This document shows positions 57,258 through 64,000 of a stretch of 64,000 bases of DNA, one piece after another (within the stretch, counting starts at the first letter, position 1; the number at the start of each line of letters is the position of its first letter). Below the pieces are notes generated by a model, which searched no databases, was not told the DNA's origin, and was given only the letters and a program-made list of their open reading frames with translations. The translations under genes were made by a program, and so were the position numbers. Source of the stretch: Cryptomeria japonica (lineage: Eukaryota > Streptophyta > Pinopsida > Cupressales > Cupressaceae); contig NC_081408.1 in assembly GCF_030272615.1 (NCBI RefSeq), positions 304,207,450-304,271,449 of the forward strand, read 5' to 3'.

Positions 57258-58015
57258 CTTCGGAACCTCAAGGTTCCGAAGTTCCGAAGAGAAAAGGCAA
57301 AAAGGGAAGGAGCTTCGGAACCTCAAGGTTCCAGAGTTTCGGAGAGAAGAAGGGGAAGCGAGGAAGAGAACTTCGGAACCTCAGGGTTCTAGAGTTCCGA
57401 AGAAAATAAGGAAGAAAGGCTAGGAGGGAGGGGAAGGCAAGGGAAGGAAACTTCGAAACCTCGGGGTTCCAAAGTTCCGAGGAAAGGAAGGTAAACAAGG
57501 GAAAGAACTTCGGAACCTCGGGGTTCTAGACTTCCGAAGAAAAGAAGGAAGAAAGGCCAGGAGGGAGGGGAAGGCAAGGGAAGGAAACTTTGAAACCTCG
57601 AGGTTCCAGAGTTCCGGGGAAAGGAAGGAAAACAAGGGAAAGAACTTCGGAACCTCGGGGTTTTTGAGTTCCGAGAAAAGGAGAAGCTTAAGAGGAGAGG
57701 AGAAGAAAAGGAAGGCGGGGAACTTCGGAACCTCAGGGTTCCAGAGTTCTGGAGAGGGAAGATAAAAGGACAAGGAACTTCGGAACCTCGGGGTTCCGGA
57801 ATTCCGGAGGAGGAGGGAGAAAGGCTAAGGAGAGGAGGGGCTAAGCAAAGAACTTCGTAACCTCGAGGTTCCGAAGTTCCGGAGGAGGAGGGAGAAAGGC
57901 TAAGGAGAGGAGGGGCTAAGCAAAGAACTTCGAAACCTCGGGGTTCCGGAGTTTCGGGGGAAGAGAAAAAAAGGGCCTAGGAACTTCCGACAAGGCAAAA
58001 CTTCAAACCTCGTGA
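57258..58015. repeat. minisatellite with alternating 57/78-bp units
   Basis: Eleven full units and one partial unit begin with CTTCGGAACCTCGGGGTTCC or close variants at 57258, 57313, 57371, 57451, 57508, 57588, 57645, 57723, 57778, 57853, 57928 and 58001. Each has a hairpin-forming GGAACCTCGGGGTTCC core, a GTTCCGAAG half, and a purine-rich spacer. Spacings are 55, 58, 80, 57, 80, 57, 78, 55, 75, 75, 73, so short and long units alternate in the middle. The last two full 75-bp units are nearly identical. Long frames on the minus strand are artefacts. Confidence 0.9.
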
Positions 58016-59490
58016 TTCCATCGTCTTCTCTTGATCAATTTTGGAGCAACGCTGGTCCGTAGAACATATCTCTAATCGGTTCTTGCTGATGGACCAAGGT
58101 GTCATAAAATGACAACAGGTACGATTGAGAGAATTCTATAAAAGCAACAATTATGATTAGTATTAAGGTAGCAATTAATATGAAGGCAGCATTAATAAAG
58201 GAGCAATCATTTCATAAGAAGGGACATGTCTCTATGAAAGGAGATCTCTATTCAAATGTATCCCTTCATTTGGATATAGGAATGCAAAGATGGAATAAAA
58301 TGAGAAGGAAGAAAGCTATCCAAACAAGACCAGATACGGAGTAAACAAAAATATATTATTAAAGCAAACATATGAACACATTATTGAGCATCTGAAAAAG
58401 AGCAATGATATAATTTGAAGAGGCCAAAATAATTATTAAAGAAGAGTCATTTCTATTTGGAAGGACATCATCTTTACAAAGGGATGCCTCTCTTCATGGA
58501 AGCAAGGAGATATAAGAGGGAGAGATAAAGAACGAAAAATTAGAAAAGAGGATCAGATTGGAAGGATGAAGTCCTGGTCTGGAACATAAGTCAATTCTGA
58601 TCAAATGATCTGAGGATATATTTAGAAATCAGAAGCTAAAGAAGAGATAAATCTTTACTATCATAAGAAATTGTTTATTCATAAGACCTCGCAATTTTCT
58701 CTAATATTGGAACCAGATATGTTACAGCGATCAGATACTAATAATAATCTCTCTTAATTTTTAAAAGGTCCTTCCACTACATCAAAATATTTTCATTATC
58801 AGGAAGGAAGGCATTCACGTGTCTTCAGACAGATATACACATTAGTAACTCAGCAACCTGAGCAATCCTATTTATTCTGGTGGTATGATCCATATTAAGA
58901 GTGAATATATATTTATGTGTAAAATAATCTTTATATAATCTTAGTAATGTCATCTATGCAGTATTAAGTCTGATTATATATTTCTAAATTTGTATATTTA
59001 CATAATAAGGTAGAATGATCAGATTCTTTTTAACTCCAGTCAATCAAACATTCTGTTGTGAAGGGGAGAGACGGCACATATAAGGAGGGCACGTAATCAA
59101 GGGACCATCTGTGTTAAGCGGGGGTTGATGATGAATGTCTTTCACGGATGTGTTTTCGTACACCTAAACTCCAAAGAATTAAGCAGGAGGTAATGCAACG
59201 GTCGCACTTCCATGACCCTAAACCTGTTGGATAGGCTCAAAGACACCTCGTATGATCTCCCACGGGAACTTCACAATAGCAATGAGTTGATTGGATGGAG
59301 CTACGAAGGCATTTATTGAATATCATGAGCATGGAAATTCTAGTTGTACATTGTTGAATATTATGTTTATTTTGTGTCACTAATCTGGTTGCAGGCTCAA
59401 GATTAAGGGACTAACACAACAATCTCAGTTCCGAACATCATACCCAACCCTACTTAGGGCAATTTAGGGCAATTTAAGTAAGGTTCTCCC
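58016..59490. other. non-coding, no gene
   Basis: AG-rich and AT-rich stretches with loosely repeated phrases (for example 'gaaggacat', 'aaggagatctct') at 58190-58510. No coding frame is supported. Confidence 0.4.
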
Positions 59491-59505
59491 ACAGGGGACA
59501 TTACA

Positions 59506-59980
59506 GCCTCGACACTTTTTCCTTGCAAGCTTGGCAAACAAATAATGCAATTGGTGGAGGCCTTACTAGGCCACAACACTAATTAATTGTTTGTTTAGAC
59601 ATATAGCTTTTGCCCATCTTAATTGAACTCAGATACAACTTTCTTTGTTACTCTTCTATCTATATTGTAATTTGTACTTTTTATTGTTATTTGTATAATC
59701 AAATATTACACAACTATGTCTGGCTTGTGAGACTTTGATGGTCTGGCTTTGTTACAGCTTTAGTGTTAGTTCAGCAGTTCAGCCCCTCTTATCTTTTGAC
59801 TTCTGTTATAAACAGTGGAGAGCAGAGTTAACAAGTTTAGTTCTAAGGTGCACAACAACGTGATGATCTTGAAAAATCAATTGATGTTTGTTCATCACCC
59901 ATTCAATGGCATCTTTAGGTGTTATTTCTATTATATCCAATTGTCTAATATTAATTAAACATATAAATATAAAAAAGGAA
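59506..59980. other. non-coding, no gene
   Basis: No coding frame or RNA gene is seen. Confidence 0.4.
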
Positions 59981-60544
59981 AAAGAAGGGTAAGAGGGGGT
60001 TCACCCCGCAGCGTGATGGTAATGTCACGAACCCCGGAATGGGGAGGTTTGTGGTTCGACTCACATGGCTTGTAGGTTGGCATATTTCTCGTGCCCGTGA
60101 TACGAATGAATGGTGTTGATGCCATAATGTTTACAGCTCGGCAGTGGTTGGCGGACACTATGCCAGGCGGACAGGCTGGATCCCCATGCAAAGGAGCACA
60201 CGGACACATGCACTGATTGGGAGATTGGCCCATGGCAAGTGCATGTACAGGCTGAGTCGACAGACAGTGGAGTGATAAGGGTTCGTAAGGAGTGATAAGG
60301 AGTGACCGTAGATGGAGAGATAAGGAGAGACTATCAGAGTGATAAGGGGTGCCTCGTGGAGGGATAAGGAGTGGTGAAGATAAGGTGACAGCTTCGGTGC
60401 AGCAGGAGTGATAAGGGGGAGGTGTTAATACCTTGGAAATAATGTAACCACGGGGATGGGATCCCCCAATGTGATCCCACTGGTTCAAAGCTCCAAACAA
60501 AAGCGTAAGACCCAATTACTGATCGAAAAAAAAAGAAGAGTAAG
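59981..60544 (+). mobile_element. SINE-like retroposon with tRNA head and TSD
   Basis: A roughly 540-bp body (59994-60531) is flanked by AAAGAAGGGTAAG (59981-59993) and AAAGAAGAGTAAG (60532-60544), a 13-bp target-site duplication with one mismatch. Near the 5' end are an A-box-like GCGTGATGGTAATG (60011-60024) and a clear B box, GGTTCGACTC (60053-60062), as in tRNA-derived pol III promoters. The 3' end is GATC followed by 9 A. A central block holds seven GATAAGG words (60274-60416). A 186-codon minus-strand frame covers it but has no domain and is not credible. No matching copy is in the window. Movement would need a LINE reverse transcriptase. Confidence 0.75.
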
Positions 60545-61139
60545 TGAATTAAATGGTACAGAAATCATACTCCACTTGCATTGGGTACAAATCATATAGG
60601 AAAACAAACAATAAATTTTGAGCTCCAACAAAGCCTAACCCTTATAAAGGTTTGTTTGCCAAGCCTACAATACAAAAGAGTTAAGATTTAAATCAAATGG
60701 CCTTTGTAGGAAGGTTTCAAGTTTAAATTATGAGGAACAGTTAAGGCTTAAGGCATGAAGAAGAGTTTCTATAAAGCCATTGTTTTTAAGTAGTGTTCAA
60801 GATCCCCTGTCCAAAGTCAGTTTGTGGAATCATTCAGCTATTCAAACAATTAGCTCCATGATTATACATATGCACAGTGTATCTTTAGGTTTTTTCTTGC
60901 AGTTTAATTTTCATTCCATTTTGCATTATTAGTTTACATGGATTCAATATCTTTATGTTTTTGGGGGGGTTTGAACATACATAATGTGTACAAATGATGC
61001 CTAATGTTTCTTTCTCTTTGTCACTATTTCCCAGATAAAACAGTATTTTTATATCCTCTTTCTAAAGATTTGAATGCTACACCATTTACAAGAAGAGAAA
61101 TAAGATTGTAAAGCTTTGTGCTTCTATCCTATGTTACCA
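60545..61139. other. non-coding, no gene
   Basis: No coding frame is supported. Confidence 0.45.
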
Positions 61140-61205
61140 GGTTCTGCAAGGGGACCCCCCCCCGGTCCTGAACCCAGTCTGGTTCCCTGTGTGTTCAGAC
61201 AAGAT
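61140..61205. repeat. GGGGACCCCC island next to LTR
   Basis: A short C/G-rich stretch (CAAGGGGACCCCCCCCCGG) like the other GTCCC islands, immediately left of the LTR edge at 61211. The LTR element probably inserted beside it. Confidence 0.35.
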
Positions 61206-61210
61206 CCTAC

Positions 61211-62638
61211 TGTAATATCCCTTGGCTAATCTGACCTTATTTCGCTTATCGAACCCCAAGGAATACTATCGAACACTTGGCATACAATGTTTGAAGCCGC
61301 TGTAGTGAATTCTTTATTTGTCTTCTTTGGGTTTGTAGGCTGCAAAAGAAGTTATGGAAAGCTTCTAACAATGCAAAGTTGTTATAGAAATGATATGCTA
61401 GCTGTTTTAGACCTTACACACACATGAAATGACTGAAAATTAACTTGTACAGCTAGTAGACATTAAGACAAACACTTGTCATGCATCCCAAAGTACACCT
61501 ACAGCCATTAGGCATTTAAGCAAACAGTTGGCATGAAAGCTAAGTGGCTAATCAATGTTGAATGTCACCTGGAATATCAATCGACCCCAATTTGTAGGTG
61601 ATGGAGGCGGCTACAGGGGTTTGCAGAATGTAGAAGAAGCAGCAGGGGTTTGCAGAATGTAGAAGAAGCAGCCAAAGACTCCTTATTCAATCTTCATCAT
61701 AAATCTAAACAAACATCTCCAATTTGGTCTCCACAAAGACCACAAAATTGGCAAGGTACTGTAGCGCAACACTGTAGCAGCAAATAAACCCTTTGTATGA
61801 TGTTCTCAGTCTACCATATACATATGCCCTCAGCTATGCCAATAAATCTGAAAATAAATCTCCAATCAGCACAATGTCAACTTCTGGATGAAGCCAACCC
61901 TACGAGCAACTTCAAATGAATATCTCACACCCTCAGATTGCTGATGCAATGAAGTCTTCACATTCTCCAATGCCGATACTCGGACAAGCTACAAAAACCC
62001 CATCTTCTTCTCCAAAGCCAAGAGACAAGTCTTCTCATCAAAAATAACAATGATCAATCCCACTTCTCTTCTTTTCAAAAGCCTTATATATTTCCCATGA
62101 AGGTTCGATTTTCTCCAATAAGGCATTAAATCAATTAATGATATTAAATGACATATAATGATATAATATTTTCACTTTGTCATTTTATATTTCACCTTGG
62201 TAAAAGAGCCACAATTAATTAATTAAATGGTCCCCTTTAATGATACTTGGACCCTTACTTAAGTTATAATATAAAATTAATAATATAAGCTCAAAACATT
62301 AATGTTTATTTAAACTAAATAAACATTAACATCTCCATTAATACTCAACATTTTTGAATGTCGTCTAAACTGGGAGCTGACATGATGAAGCTCCATATGA
62401 CCATACCCCTTTACTAAAAATAGAAGGGGTCCATCTCTAACATCTCAAACTTACTACAAATAGTAAGTATAGCAAATGAAGTCCAAATGATACCAAACGA
62501 AAGCCAGATCAAAACACACTGAACTCTGGAGACGATACAAGCCTCAGGAGACCCTCTATCCATACACATTAGCCTACGACGGTCACAATGATAGGCTAAT
62601 CACCCAAAAACCATGTCTGCTAAAATGGGGACATTACA
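61211..62638 (-). repeat. 3' LTR of minus-strand LTR element
   Basis: The plus-strand edges are TGTAATATCCC (61211) and GGGGACATTACA (62627-62638), an inverted pair of LTR ends giving 1.43 kb. To its right a polypurine tract on the minus strand shows that this is the 3' LTR. A 29-bp tandem duplication (GGGGTTTGCAGAATGTAGAA) lies at 61614-61671. The flank at 61206-61210 is cctac, which would be the target-site duplication if the 5' LTR beyond the window ends with it. Confidence 0.75.
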
Positions 62639-62656
62639 GTCCGCCCCTCCTAAAAT
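62639..62656 (-). promoter_or_regulatory. polypurine tract of minus-strand LTR element
   Basis: On the minus strand the sequence reads TTTTAGGAGGGGCGGAC directly before the TGTAATGTCCCC start of the 3' LTR. Confidence 0.7.
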
Positions 62657-62908
62657 TGCTTGTCCCCAAGCAATATCGACTGCAAATAAACTCCTCCACC
62701 TGGATCCCAAATGAAGACTTGTGTAATGTCCTTGGTATTACCAACCAACTCCTGTAATGCCCACACCAAGGGCACAACTAACAAGACCTACCAAACTAAA
62801 TCAACCCCAACAACAGGTGTCACAAGAACATGAACATCAAGTGGAAGCAACTCTAAAAACTGACAATGTTTGCTTCCCAAAACTGCGCAAGATAAGTTGC
62901 CAACCACA

Positions 62909-63988
62909 TCATCTAACACGTGCAACTGAACTATGCATCTGAGACAAATCATGTACATGAGAACCTGAAATGAGACTACCAACGATGCACACCATGTACA
63001 TGCAATGAAACCTACCAGGGAACACCAACCGAAACTCGGATGCACACAAAGGATCCCTCAACATACTCGCTAGTGTCCCACATAGTATACCTGGATTCCA
63101 AATCCAGGGTAGAAATCTGCCATGTAAACCTCCCTCAGACTTCTGCTGCTCAACACTGATCGCCACTTCACCATGCAAGATGTGGTGAAGCCAACCCATG
63201 GGACCTATCCAAACTGCAACACTAACTCTGTCATCACCTGGATCCCAGTGCAATCTATACACACATCCATCTGTACTGTGAAGATAGGAGTACCTAGAAA
63301 CATCTGCTACGCAACATCTCTCCACAACCTCTGCTAAACCCTCAGGGATGTGATATCCAACTAAACCATCATGCCCATTGTCACCATAGTCTCTCTGAAG
63401 CCATGTGTCCAAAGATAGCCTCTGTTTCATAGGAGTAACAATCTCCACCGGATACACATCAGCATGATGGGAAACTGAACACTGCTCGAGCAAGTAGCCA
63501 CCGACAATCAACTAAGTCGGGTACTTGCAACTACTAGTTCCATCTACTGAAAATGGTAACTCTCCATCCCATAATGGATGGTATAATCCTAAAGCCAATC
63601 CACACCAATGCATCATCAAGTCCTCCACGGGTGGATCAAAAGAAAAGTGATGAGCACTCCTCACTGTGTAGTTGCGATAAGCTCCAACCTCGGTCAAGGG
63701 CTCATCTCTAACAATACTGGAATCATGAGATGGCTCCAATCTCAGACCCCAAACAATTGATTGGGTAGGGGCTCTGGTAACCCTCTCTGCAAAACCAATC
63801 ACAAAATCTCTATTAGGAAGCATTTTAGTCAGAGTATCGATAATTACTCCCACACCATGCCTGATGGCGAGAGAACCTCGGATGAGTATCCTTGGTGGCT
63901 CCAAACGGACCCTCTCGAAACTCAGGACTCTCAAGAAGGTACTCAATAAATGAATTTGTCCAATAAAAACAATATAAGGCTGAGACAA
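62909..63988 (-). CDS. 3' open frame of LTR element, one TAG, partial
   Basis: From 63988 to 62909 a minus-strand frame of about 360 codons is interrupted only once, by a TAG at 63512-63514 (PT*LIVGGYLLEQ, probably a former CAG). Its upstream start may lie beyond the window edge. It sits between the unseen pol region and the polypurine tract. The protein is rich in His, Trp and Cys (MMHWCGLALGLYHPLWDGE, then VYRLHWDPGDDRVSVAVWIG and GWLHHILHGE). I see no reverse transcriptase, integrase or clear membrane helix, so a retroviral-envelope role is not shown. It may be an accessory frame of a plant Gypsy-type element. A second apparent stop at 62909 is followed by weaker frames to the polypurine tract. 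Confidence 0.5.
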
Positions 63989-64000
63989 CCTTATCCTCTA

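Larger units (their letters stand above)
54994..59505 (-). mobile_element. candidate long LTR or LTR-element remnant
   Basis: The left edge TGTGACATTTTCACACATC at 54994 and the right edge ...GGGGACATTACA at 59505 resemble ends of LTRs read on the minus strand (TGTAATGTCCCC start). Between them I find no gag or pol. The interval includes an inverted repeat and a minisatellite. At 4.5 kb it would be an unusually long LTR. It may instead be several fragments, and there is no second copy in the window to confirm it. Confidence 0.3.

Noticed and set aside
57268-57773. Minus-strand frames rich in Pro, Leu, Phe and Ser
   Set aside because: They are products of the minisatellite; the periodic text follows the DNA repeat.
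60010-60075. Possible tRNA gene
   Set aside because: The A and B boxes are present, but no cloverleaf with acceptor stem and anticodon can be drawn, and it heads a retroposon.
59955-60515. 186-codon minus-strand open frame
   Set aside because: It covers the SINE-like retroposon almost exactly, has no domain, and repeats of GATAAGG explain its Ser/Leu runs.

Overview
The window looks like non-coding, transposon-dominated DNA from a large plant nuclear genome, most likely a gymnosperm (conifer-type). What the sequence shows: plant-type Copia, Gypsy-like, L1-type LINE and hAT domains, long AT-rich intron-like stretches, no bacterial gene organisation, no rRNA and no canonical tRNA gene. The gymnosperm assignment is an inference from the very high load of old, nested, stop-riddled elements and from LTR-end signatures such as TGTAATGTCCCC; it is not proven here. 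I see no intact host gene. Almost every reading frame is a relic.

Layout. 0-4.3 kb: a short DUF411-like exon-like frame, a decayed coiled-coil gene on the minus strand, and a region peppered with a CTCGCAAC-type word. 4.3-15.4 kb: a hAT transposase tail joined to a truncated minus-strand Copia element (gag, zinc knuckle, start of protease, primer-binding site, 5' LTR). The Copia 5' LTR is split by a complete 7.8-kb plus-strand Gypsy-like element (two LTRs, gag and a protease-like domain, no reverse transcriptase). A 20-bp minisatellite with an inverted unit follows. 15.8-21.8 kb: an almost full-length L1-type LINE with ORF1 (CCHC, AT-hook-like) and ORF2 (endonuclease, reverse transcriptase, terminal zinc knuckle), broken mainly by TAG codons. 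21.8-39 kb: AT-rich sequence with a SINE candidate, two RNase H-only relics, several unidentified decayed frames and small tandem duplications. 39.36-41.04 kb: a small young LTR element (187-bp LTRs with about 3 differences) with PBS and PPT but no coding capacity. 42.6-44.4 kb: a hAT transposase relic (BED finger, DUF659). 45.2-48.1 kb: a second, different LINE relic with an in-frame 78-codon duplication in its reverse transcriptase. 49.4-50.4 kb: a minus-strand frame joining half of a RING-H2 finger to a SAUR-like domain, plus a possible terminal exon of an unidentified gene. 51-55 kb: AT-rich sequence, a GC-rich island, a C14 run and a 300-bp direct duplication. 55-59.5 kb: probable long-LTR material containing a perfect 161-bp inverted repeat and an 11-unit minisatellite. 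60 kb: a tRNA-headed SINE-like retroposon with target-site duplications. 61.2-64 kb: 3' LTR, polypurine tract and a long 3' open frame of a minus-strand LTR element that runs off the window.

The genes do not form a pathway. The region records repeated insertion, nesting, tandem duplication and mutational decay. The items I would look at first are the perfect palindrome at 56.0-56.3 kb, the retroposon at 60 kb, the RING-H2/SAUR chimera at 49.4 kb, the young 187-bp-LTR element at 39.4 kb, and the large 3' frame at 62.9-64 kb.
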